Shown here: piece after piece, positions 51,947 to 62,419 of the stretch
Layout of the letters: each line of letters opens with the position of its first letter
Position numbering within the stretch: position 1 is the first letter of the stretch
Assembly (NCBI GenBank): GCA_900239685.1
Contig: OENT01000043.1
Span: 62,001-126,000, forward strand
Reading direction: 5' to 3'
Length of the DNA: 64,000 nucleotides
Source: Rotaria macrura
Taxonomy: Eukaryota; Rotifera; Eurotatoria; Philodinida; Philodinidae
Made by a program: the position numbers and the translations under genes
Notes under the pieces: generated by a model
Database searches by the model: none
What the model saw: the letters and a program-made list of their open reading frames with translations, nothing else
What the model was told of the DNA's origin: nothing

Positions 51947-53142
51947 TTCTAAAGATGAGAATTTTGTATTTGATACGATTTTTTCTCTAGCGGAGGCAGA
52001 ATTTTTCAAGCATAAATAATCTTGCACAATCTGATCAGAAGACGTTCAACTCATAGTTTTCCGTAGCTCCCCTATCGGAGTATCCTTTCTCCGCTTGGGT
52101 CCGTGCGGAACTCGCCATAGTTCCGGTATGTCCCTGAATGATCAGAGTTATTTCCATGAAATTTCTGCTTTTTGAAAGTGGCCGGAATATTCCGGTTCTG
52201 AGTACGGATAATTCCTGCCCGAATACTGCTTCTATGTTCCGATTGTTTTCCCGGTCGTTTCTGGCCGGAAATACACCAGAACGTGCAGGAAGAAGCCGGA
52301 AAATATCTCGTTTCTGGCAGTATTAGGGCTTCGGAATGAACAACCTGAGTGTATTACATAACCATACGAATGTCTTTTCGTTCTTCATTTAGTGTACAAA
52401 CAGGCTGTTTCAAGCTACCGAACTACTGTATCTTACTCTATGGTGACGTCATTTATACATTATGAAAAACAAGGAGAACGAATGTATAAACGACGTCATC
52501 ATAGAGTAAGATACAATAGTTCGGTAGCATGAAGCAACGTGTTTGTACACTATATGAAGAACGAAAAGACATTCGTATGGTTATGTTATACAGTTAATAT
52601 GAAATATAGTGGTCGAAATTGTAATTGCACAATATGAAATATTTTCCAACATAGAGTTATTCTATACAGAATTTACTTTTGCTAGTTATCTGCAAAAGTT
52701 AATTCTGCTATTTTCGGTAGTCTCTCTTTATCAAATTGTGCAATGACATGTCTGTTCGCTGCTGTTAAAATACAAAATTATATTCATCACAATTCGCCTT
52801 TTCACACATTCAATTTTTTAATATAATGCTATTTCGATCGCTGCCATGCAAACAATAAACTATACTTACAGGTAAATTAACATTAAAATGCGAAACAAAT
52901 CGTGCATATCTAACGAACATTTCGCATTAATATACCTTGGTAAATAGAAGTTGGTTTTTTCCAGTTCATTTCATTTATTATAAGTTAGTGAAGCATGACC
53001 ATCCATGGAGTATATCATTTTCACACAAAAACATGTGCAGATGCATACGTTATTTTTTTTTTTAGTAACTACTTTTAGGCCAAGTTAATGACTAATCATT
53101 AGTCGATATTTATGTATCATGTTGGAAATAATATTATTGCAG

Positions 53143-53360
53143 GCAGCAACCACCACTATGCCAAGTAGTCTCAATAAATACTATTATATAAATTGGAAGC
53201 TCGTGAAAAATGAAGCTCATGAGTGTGATTGGTTGATTACTAATGCGAAAATGAGCTACGAAATTAAAGAAAGTTACAATCTTTTCGATAAAGGATGGAA
53301 ACATTCAACCACAAAGCGAACGGTGACTCATAAGTTTTTCGCCTCTCCCACTGCATTGAG
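53143..53360 (+). CDS. Orphan candidate coding exon, unknown protein
   Basis: An open stretch of 72 codons bounded by an acceptor (ATTATTGCAG) and a strong donor (TTGAG|GTATGT). It contains an internal ATG (53158: MPSSLNKYYYINWKLVKNEA) and mixed, non-low-complexity residues including KESYNLFDKGWKHSTTKR. I recognise no domain and found no partner exon on either side, where mobile elements crowd in. It may be a relic exon of a host gene or a short unspliced gene. Confidence 0.35.
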
Positions 53361-53807
53361 GTATGTTTGCGAATCATTTTCATTATAACCATTTTCGATT
53401 TGGTGAAGAGATAACATCCTATGGCTGAACAGCTGACAATTTAAAATCTCTCAAACACGGATGCCACTTTAAATTTACTATTCATTGAATTGACGAGTAA
53501 ACTAAATTACCAATAGCTTACATTTACCTTCTACATGAATCTTTTCCCATAATTTACTTTTATTTTTAAAAATAAACTATTTCTCTCATAGTTATGGCTG
53601 AATCATACGGATAAGTTATTTTAAGTTTAATTTATTTTGAATATAAACTATTTTTCTCTTGTAATTATATAAATAAAATTAAAGTAAATGATTTTCTTTG
53701 ATTGCAATCCTTCAGATAAAAGGCATATCTAAGTCGTAACAAGAGTTTTCTATCATTCGTGTGTTGTAGAATACTTTTGTCTTACCAAATTTTCCTAATA
53801 ATAGTGC

Positions 53808-55136
53808 CACCACCCACGGAAAAAAATTCGATACAAAAACGCTGTTATTTGCGATTTTGAAAACCGCGTTTTGTAACGGTATTTCGAAACGTGGGAGTCA
53901 GACCGTTTATTCGCCTCTCCAAAAAACAGTTAAAACCGCGGTGTTTTGAAGACGCGGTAGAACGCGTTTTTAAAAAACCGCATGAACGGTATGACTCCCG
54001 CAGTTTTTGAAAACCGCTAAATACCGGGATTTCTTCACACCACAGTACAGAGCGGTTTTTTAAGATGTACTCAAGCTGTGACAAAAAATTAACCAAAATT
54101 ATTTACACTTTCATAGTATTGCTTACTAACTTCTTGGTACAGGTAATTTCTATAGGAAACTGTCATTACTGCTCGTTTTTCACTTAGTCGCCCAGGATGC
54201 AATCTAATTATATATTTTTTATTTAGTTTTGGTAGAGGCTGGATTCGAACACTAATTTTTCTCATATACCTATACTTCTCTAAGTTCGCATATGACTATA
54301 CAAACCACTGGAACACATTCGTGCACACAAATCTATCAGCGAATCTGCCTTATAAACTGATTGAGCAGGGGAAAACTGATTTCTGATTTTGTGAATTTTT
54401 TTTGAAAATTTTTAATTGATTAGTTACAAACAGTGAAACTGGAAAAATCAACAAAAAAATTAAAAAATCACAGAAATCAGAAAAAAATTAAATCAGGAAA
54501 ATCAAAAAACTCTTGTTTAAGCTGTTTAACCCACCCTTGATTTAAATTTTGAACAGCAAGGATACAAAACTTTATATCGTTGATCGAATCATTAACGTTT
54601 TGTTGAATTTTTTAATTTTACAATTAATAAAGAATAAAAAAAATCATCTGTTCCCGGCTTCACCGCCAGCATTTTGCACTGATTCCCTCTCAAATGAGAT
54701 CCACTTTACGAAAAAAAAATTCTTTAATACAATTAAACGACATACTCTCCTGGCCCAGAAACTCAATATGGAGTCTTTTTTCTCAATTGTACATTTTATT
54801 TCGCCGTCAAGTTTTATTTTAAAAAAACTTTGCTTTCCCAAAATACATTTCACATAAGAGGTACTCATTTGTGGCTACAGTTAAAACGATATTAACAGTA
54901 TTTCATGCGATCTGAAACTGCCAGGTTGGATGCCAAAGTTAAAATTGCGATAATCTCCGTGTCGGACAATCCAGACTAACCGCGTTGTCGAAAATCGTCA
55001 TTATAATGGTATTCGCTGCAGTTCTCAAAATCGCTTCTAACCGCAGTTAACCGCATGTTTTTCAGTGACACGGCAATTTTCTTGGAATAACCGCAGTTGA
55101 TCGCGGTTTTCCCCTAAACATTTTCTTGTGGGTAGG
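53808..55136. mobile_element. Non-autonomous DNA element, AACCGCGGTT-rich ends
   Basis: About 1.33 kb. Termini ACCACCCACGGAAAA and, reversed, CCCTACCCACAAGAAAA are imperfect inverted repeats. Both ends are dense in AACCGC/GCGGTT and AAACCGC variants in both orientations (53870-54060 and 54970-55110), while the middle is AT-rich. It contains a stretch (about 54364-54539) resembling the small MITE at 51652, perhaps a nested copy. No transposase seen. Exact ends are uncertain by several bases. Confidence 0.65.
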
Positions 55137-56774
55137 GATGAAAGTCCAACATATTATAATGACATTTTTTAGCAGTTGAAGATTATATCAACACAAGGAA
55201 ATCGACGTTAATATATTGAACATTGCATAGTGGCTAATGGCGCAGCTGGTAAGATATGCTTCTATCTTAATTTTTTAATTATTTCAACGTTCTATACTTA
55301 GGTATAACCAGTGCGCAAAAGGAAAGTTTTCCTCATGCACGACGTCTTATAGGTGTGGCTGGGTGGATGTGGGTGTGATTACTAATGTCGTTCGAGACGA
55401 TTTGTACATACACACGCACAACCTCTGCTTGTATAGTTCCACGAGAGCATTGTGAGTCTGTTCTCAGCGAGTTCAGAAGCATTTTTCGGGGAAAATGTTC
55501 GAATTTTAGCATGAATTAGCGAGTTACTGCGGAATGGAAGTATGTGAATGAACTGAAAAGGCGTGCATTCGATTGAGCTCTTCTAGGTCTATGTGAAAAT
55601 CTGCATGAGAGCGTTGGAAATATGTTCTGGGTGAATCGTGCCAGCTGGTAGGAAAATTGACAGTTTTTTCCTGTTTGTTTGGTTTTATTTTGGATTTTCT
55701 ACGAATCCGAAATTGTTTTCGAGTCTTGACACTTGCATCAAATAGAACGTATCGAGCTCTACTTGGAAAGTTTGGCGAGAATCCTGCTGCAAAATGCTCG
55801 AATCTCTCACTAGGATATCCGACTTGCGGAAAAATCACTTTTTATGTACGAATAAAAACACGAGTGAAAATATTGATTCAATGCTTCAATTTTATCTTGA
55901 AGAATACTCTAGATGTAATTTTATTGTTATGAAACTTGGTATAAAGTGTGGAAAATGTGTGAAAATAAACTATAAGAATAAGTAATGACTTTTTAGATGT
56001 TATTCTCTTTTTTGCCACTGCTTATATTTCTTTGAACAAAGTGAATGACAGATGATTTTTCAAGTTAATAAATTAACTTGATAATATCTCTTCATCAACT
56101 AGTTAGGGACGAATTTACTAATTAATGATGGTCCCAGGTGGAGGCAAACCGTTTTCACAACAAAGATTTATTGATTTCGTATCATTGCTTTTTCAAATAT
56201 ATAATTGACCGAGAGACAAACTCATTATATTAGTTTAGAATAGGAAGAAGTCAGAATATCCATTTTTAAGAATGAACTCTTCGCTTCAAACCTTTTTTCG
56301 TATGATCGTTATTAATATTCATCATGGAAAATGATTCTTGTAAATTTTTATATCTTGATGTGATGTTCGAGAAACAATTTATAGGGTACACCAACATGAG
56401 ATTTTTCGTTTCGTTTTGTTTTAGCGTTGCATAACAAATTTTTGCTTCTACCTTGAATATGTAAGAAGAAATATCACAACCAAACGATTAAAACTATAGT
56501 AACGGAAACAGTCTGTATGACTCGTCATTTTAGTAGGGTATCTTTATACCCGTTGTAATGAGACTTTGAATATTCATGTTTCAACTGGTAAACAAACTGA
56601 AGAAAATAGATATCCTATTTAGTTTTTCACTAGTATTTTCTACTCGAATAATTTATTTATGAAACGACTAATTGAAAATATTTTTTTTAATTATAGATGT
56701 AGTAATAAGACTCGCTTGGTAGCAGAAAGTCTCATCATGACTGAATGCATTGAAAAACATCAAGACATTAACCT
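55137..56774. other. Intergenic region, no gene seen
   Basis: About 1.6 kb upstream of the 5S gene. Open frames at 55524-55985 on both strands overlap one another and show no domain. No inverted repeat found. Confidence 0.5.
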
Positions 56775-56893
56775 GCTTACGGCCATACCACGTTGAATAC
56801 ACCAGTTCTCGTCCGATCACTGAAGTTAAGCAACGTCGGGCTCGGTTAGTACTTGGATGGGTGACCGCCTGGGAATACCGAGTGTCGTAAGCT
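56775..56893 (+). rRNA. 5S ribosomal RNA
   Basis: Full-length eukaryotic 5S sequence, about 119 nt. Ends GCTTACGGC and GTCGTAAGC form helix I. The internal control region is intact: GAAGTTAAGCAACGTCGGGC (A box side), GTACTTGGATGGGTGACC (C box side) and GCCTGGGAATACCG. A T5 run follows directly. It is a single copy, without a tandem neighbour in the window, lying upstream of LRGUK. A 5S-derived SINE is unlikely because no tail or repeat flank follows. Confidence 0.95.
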
Positions 56894-56897
56894 TTTT
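56893..56897 (+). terminator. Pol III T-run terminator of 5S rRNA
   Basis: Five T residues immediately after the 3' end of helix I. Confidence 0.8.
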
Positions 56898-57610
56898 ATT
56901 TTTTCGTCAGTCAAACGATTGCAATACTACTATGCATTTCAGTATACTTTCAAATGTTTCCAAATCTTTTACAATTAATACATAGAAATGATCGGAAATA
57001 GATTGTAACTATTTTAAAATATACAAGTAGATCTTTGTTTGTCTTATTCTAACTGAATAATTTGTGTCGTTCTTTTTCTTTACATTAATCATAAAATGAC
57101 AACTTTGAAATTGTATTTCGCGTCAACTAATGTTTTGAAAGAAAATTTTTAAAGGATGTGTGAAAGAGAAAGGATTGAAGATTTTATTGCCATTATGTTC
57201 AAATTCTGAATGATTACTGAATTTTCATGTCAATAGAGTGTTAAAAGCCCTGAGTATTGAATGAATTTAAATTTTGTAACTTTGGTTGTCAAAGAAAAAC
57301 GGATGATAGTTAGATAGTAATATAGGAACCAAATCGTACTCATCCTCGTTGATTATGTTTACTTTATTGATAAATTGAGACTATGACAATGAATATCAAA
57401 TAAATTTATCCTTGACTACATAGTCATATATATATATATATGTAAAAATCGAATGAGTTTCTCAATACACTAGAGACATCTATTGTCGTGAGAAAAACTT
57501 GACGGCACATTTCTAGAGGTCTTCACTAGAGAACGGCTCATTTGAATGAATGTAAAAAAATATTGTTTCTCTTATACTCGAAAAGTAAATTATCTAATAA
57601 ATTCACAATA
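56898..57610. other. Spacer between 5S rRNA and LRGUK
   Basis: About 700 bp, AT-rich, with an AT dinucleotide run near 57426-57440. It must hold the LRGUK promoter, which I could not place. Confidence 0.55.
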
Positions 57611-60600
57611 ATGAATACTTCGCGTCTTGTTGTCAATACAAAACAACTTCCATATGATCCAAATCGTCTATTACCGGACGATACCAATATTCTTGTACTC
57701 GACGAAGATGGTAATCTCAGTCGACGATCAACAGACAGTTTTCCAATATCATCAATAAATCGTCGTCAACACTATATGAATACAGAAGTATCCGATGATG
57801 ATAGGGCTGACGTTGGTATCATGTCAACTGTTCGTGAAGATGAACCATATTCTGAAACAGCACCTGTTGCAAACAATCTCGTTGCAGGAATACTGGATGC
57901 TGAAACAGTTGCCAAACATATTTCAAAAATTGGTAAAATAGCTGATGCATCAAGTACTTCGTATTTAACATTGACATTACCCGTGAGTTAAACACCAATA
58001 TCAATTTACTCAGCTTTCTTTTCTTAAAATTTTCGTAGGGCTATGGTCTACGGGATATATCAATTTTAAGTAATTATACGCACTTGCAAAGAATTGAATT
58101 GCCATATAATAATATATCCGGTATGGGCTCTTGTGAAATAAATAGCTATAACTTTTCAGAATGCTTTATTTCATCTATTTCTTTCTATAGACTTATCACC
58201 ATTGGATAATTTGAGTTATTTACTGGAACTTGATGTATCGAATAATAAAATTCGAAAATTATTTGATTTTTGGCCACCATGCAATTTAAAAGAAGCTGAT
58301 TTTTCATTTAATCTTATTGAAGAAATAAAAAATGTTGATAATTTTCATTATTTACAGAAACTTATTCTGGACAGTACGTTCATCTGTTTTTTTGTTTATT
58401 TATTTGTTTACGGAGGAAAAATACTGAAGATCATTTCTTTTCTCGTTTATTCTAGACAACCAAATATCGAAAATTGAAGGTTTAAAAAATTGCTATCGTT
58501 TACAACATCTAAGTCTTGCTCATAATCGTATTAGTCAAATAGAAGAATTAGATGGATTACCACTTAAATACTTAAATTTAGTAAGAAGAATATTTTCTTT
58601 CTGCAATAAAGACATCTTTCATATGATCAATCATTTATTAGCTGCATCGACTGGATTACAGATAATCCAATATGTTAGTGTTGCATATGATAACGATAAA
58701 TTGCGCTAGGAACTCGACACGATCATTTGCTTAGGAGAAAACGTTTTCGTTGGATTCTCTCAGATCCTAGAGCATATCTGAGTAGGAAAATACATTTTTG
58801 AGCCCTTAATTGAGCAGAAATGAGTCCAATAAAATATGTTCGGGCTCAAATGATGTCGCATGGAAGATAAAATTCATCTTTGAAACTTTATTATTGAATT
58901 TCTTAACCATTTCACTTTGGCCAATCGAGCATGAAATTTCGTTGATAAATCTTTGAATGAAAATGACTTGCAATCGTATTTTGTACAAAATAAGGTATCT
59001 GTGAATGCGTACAGAAGAAATAAAAACTGAAAAATAGATCCCATATCGCTGTTCGAAATATCGAAAATGTCTAACAATGTGATTGTCATTTCCGATAATA
59101 AATAAATTTTAGCAGCATCAAATCAATTGATAATCGATCTCATTTCAAATTACGAGCTCAAAAGAGGATAAATATTCTTTTCTGCCCGAACATTTTTAAC
59201 TGGGCTTCAAAAAATCTCATCCATATCAAATCACCTAGCGAAAAGAAAACTTTTCTCAGTTAAATAATCTCTTCCTCCAAGAGAGTAGTTATACTGCTAC
59301 GTTTGATCATATATGAAGAGCTATAGGTAAACGCATTTTTAGAGTGCCGTCAAGTCTTAGATCTACTTCTACTTTAAAGTTTATTGATATAGTCTATCAT
59401 CAAAAAAGAGACGGAAATAAATTACAACTGAATAGATGTTAGTTAAGTAAATCAGTTTATGAAAATCTGAGGAGCTTTCTCATGGTTCAAATTAAAGTCA
59501 ATTCAGTTGATTTTAATTAGAATGCGATCAATCACTTGATAAAGCGAGTCAGTATGATCTTTATATATTTTCTTATTGTGTTCTTTAAGAGATCAAATCA
59601 AATTCGAAATATTGAAAATCTTGATTCACTTCAATACTTACAACAATTGAATTTATCATGTAATCAATTAGAATCCTTAGCTGGCTTTCCTGAACGTTTG
59701 AATTTTCTCGAAGTACTTGATCTTGCTGACAATCAAGTGAGACGAGCATTTGTTGATAATATTTTTCTTGTTCTTACTATTTGATAAATTTTAGCTTCAT
59801 AACTTAGCTGATATCGATCGCCTTTGTGAATTCCGTCTTTTACGAGATTTAAATTTACGTGGAAATAAAATAACTGAAATCGATGATTATCGACTTTCGA
59901 TTGTATTTAAATTACAACATTTGACTGTACTTGATCGACGTAAAATTGATGCAGCTGAAAAAGTATTTAGATGAATTACAGAAAGAAAAATGTTCCCTCA
60001 TTGAAAACGACTCTTGCTCTTTAAGATTGAATCCAAGCAAATGTTTAATCCATCATCTGAATACTTTGCATCAAGAGATCATATGACAAATGTTGTTTTT
60101 TCATTTCTACAAGATCATCGAGTACAAGAAAGGTAAATGGTTAATATGTATAATGTTCGGGAGTGATGTTTGTTTATTCATATGTTTAGCACTTTACCAA
60201 ATATTGAAACACCGTATCCAATGTTAATATTATCAGGTCCTGATGGTTGCGGCAGAGTTGAATTAGCTCATCGACTTGTTGAAGAATTTAGTGAATTCTT
60301 TGGTTATGGGTAAATAAATTTGTGTTTTATCTCTGCAAAGGATAAACAGCTTCTTTTAAGATCGAACATGAAGAAAACGTTGAGATTGCATGAAAAACAA
60401 AAGATATTCGCTTTGAGTTGACAGTATAAACGACATAGATAGATGTGTTTCTTAAGACGATAGTGCTATCATACGTAGATCTACCGATATGAACTCTTCT
60501 TGTAGCACTATGTTACAATAAACACGAATATCAATGTGATCACGTTATCACTAATCATTTCTTAACTTTTAACAGCAATCGTCAGTAAATTGATACTTAT

Positions 60601-62419
60601 TTACTCTAGTTGATATTATGAACAGATTGCACAACAGAGATGCCCAGGATGGTGCGGGAGAGATTTTTATGATGCTGTCGTGGCAGCGTTTTTAAGAAGA
60701 AATAGAAAGAATTCACTTGAAAATCAAAAGATGTTTTTGAATACTATCGCGGAAGCGGCAGATTCTAGGCCGCAATAGACGTCTATGCTTTACAGTTAAC
60801 TAGGAGAAAAATTAATTCGTTAAAAAATGTATGAGTGATTCTTGACAAAGTCATCATGATTCAGTAAAACAAAAAAAAAATAGCAACTGATTCATGCTAA
60901 CATGTTTTACAACGTGTAGAATTTCTGATAATAAATTATGTTCATTGGTTGATCTATTTTGTCTTCAAATGAATTCCGTCAAGAGTTTAAACATATTGAA
61001 ATGCATAGCTATCAGTCACAATGAGATATGTATATTTTAGATCTGTTTTAGAAACTCTTTTAAGACAATGAAATTTTCTCAAGAAATATTTTTGTAACTA
61101 AACTAAAGATATGTTTAGAATTCTACATACAGCACGTGAAAAACGTCCGAATGAAAAAGATCGAATCGATTATATATTTATAAAACAAGAACAATACGAA
61201 GAAGATGTTACTAAAGTTTGTGAAGACTATTCTAGATTTTCTTTGAACCACCGCGAAAAACGATTTTCCATTGTGTATGTATATCTAGGGTGAATTTTTA
61301 TGTTGCTATGAATATTATGGTGATTGGAATGGTCTTCAACGTTCATCCATTGAAAATGTAGCACGAGAAGGTTTAGCATGTGTCATACAAATTGAACTTG
61401 AAGTAAATAGATTTTCTTTAACTTTCCATGTATAAATACTTGAATTCAAAAATAAAAACCTAGGGTCTTTTATCTATAAAACAATCTCATTTTGAACCTC
61501 GTTGTGTACTTCTCTTACCAATCGATCAACAAATTCATAAACGTCGCTTACAATTGCAAGGTTTCGAAGAAGGCGAAATAGCAATGGCATTAAACCGCGT
61601 TGAACTTTATTCTGAGTACAATCGTACACATCCTGGTTTTTTCGACGCATTTATTTCAACAAGTATGAGAAACAAAATGACTTATTTCAATTTTCACAAG
61701 TACTACTTTAATTTTCCATTTTATTTTTAAAGATAGTCTTGAAGATGGTTATGAACAATTACGTGATCTTGTGATAAGTTATTTAGGTTTAGAAGATGAT
61801 CGACTTGATGCTCCAAGACCAAATACATCCGATGAAATAAAACGTTTCGATGATTTCGATATTCAACGATCAGGTATTTTCTTTAATGATGATTACCAGT
61901 TTTCTTCTCAAAACACTTCTTGCATCTTTCTATTTTATAGATTCATTTTTACCATCAACAAATGCAACAGGTTGTCGAAATTCATCTCATCCATCAGTTG
62001 ATACTCCAATACAAGGAACAAACGGATCAAATCAAAATATTCGCTTGAAGTTTGGCGGATCAGCACCACCAGCTATGATGTCATCAGACTTTGCACTTCG
62101 TCTATCAGCAAAATCACGTATCAAAGATTTATTTGATGCTAAAACAGCCAATATAAAAAATCAACTTCGACGACAAATAGCACGAACTGTTCCTGTTGCT
62201 ACACATAAAGATGATTCAAGTGCAACTGATGGACGAACAACGGGCCATCGTGGAACGAAATCAGCACCGGCAAATGATTTTCAAATTGATTCAGCAAAAA
62301 ATAGTCCGGATTCAAGTATTGACAACGCACCCGACCAAGAAGATATCCTATTACTTGATCAAAATTCATATAATGAATTACAAGGCGACATTGATGACAA
62401 CATGTCTGTTCGAAGTTGA
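57611..62419 (+). CDS. LRGUK: Leucine-rich repeat and guanylate-kinase domain protein (LRGUK orthologue)
   Basis: Thirteen exons close in phase to 777 codons plus stop: 57611-57982, 58039-58120, 58191-58373, 58456-58580, 59590-59736, 59795-59962, 60026-60132, 60190-60309, 61119-61215, 61289-61402, 61464-61662, 61733-61873 and 61941-62419. Exons 1-6 encode an N-terminal stretch with AETVAKHISKIGKIADASS (shared with vertebrate LRGUK) and SDS22-like leucine-rich repeats such as YLLELDVSNNKIRKL and YLQQLNLSCNQLESL. Exons 8-13 encode the guanylate-kinase-like domain from YPMLILSGPDGCGRVELAHR to RVELYSEYNRTHPGFFDAFI. The tail is Ser/Asp-rich. In mammals the protein works in microtubule-based sperm shaping and tail formation. 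The P-loop reads GCGRV instead of GxGK[ST], so kinase activity is doubtful. An in-frame ATG at 57542 would add 23 residues. The intron after exon 4 (58581-59589) is 1009 bp and the one after exon 8 (60310-61118) 809 bp. Donor GTTTGT after exon 10 is weak. Confidence 0.93.

Larger units (their letters stand above)
50728..52349. mobile_element. Non-autonomous DNA transposon, family 1 copy B, inverted relative to copy A
   Basis: Reverse-complement homologue of 32880-35240: its left end CCTAGGTCAAAGACGTAC matches the right end of copy A, and its right end GGAATGAACAACCTGAG matches A's left end. It is CCGGAA-rich at both ends. It lacks the family 2 insert of copy A but carries a different small insert at 51652-51902 and a 17-base G homopolymer (51930-51946). 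It is inserted in the left arm of the TTAA palindrome; a TG on both sides may be target duplication. No transposase frame. Confidence 0.75.
50556..52764. mobile_element. TTAA-flanked palindromic MITE (about 590 bp) split by an inserted element
   Basis: Outer arms start CAGCAGCGAACAGACATGTC and end with the complement; TTAA borders both sides (50552-50555 and 52765-52768), as for TTAA-targeting (piggyBac-like) elements. The palindrome axis is near 52471. The left arm is cut at 50727/52350 by family 1 copy B: rejoining 50556-50727 with 52350 onwards restores symmetry with the right arm, including CATACGAATGTCTTTTCG near the axis. Arms are about 90 percent alike by eye. No open frame belongs to it. 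Confidence 0.8.

Noticed and set aside
53845-54096. A minus-strand frame of 83 codons
   Set aside because: It coincides with the AACCGC motif array at the end of a mobile element.
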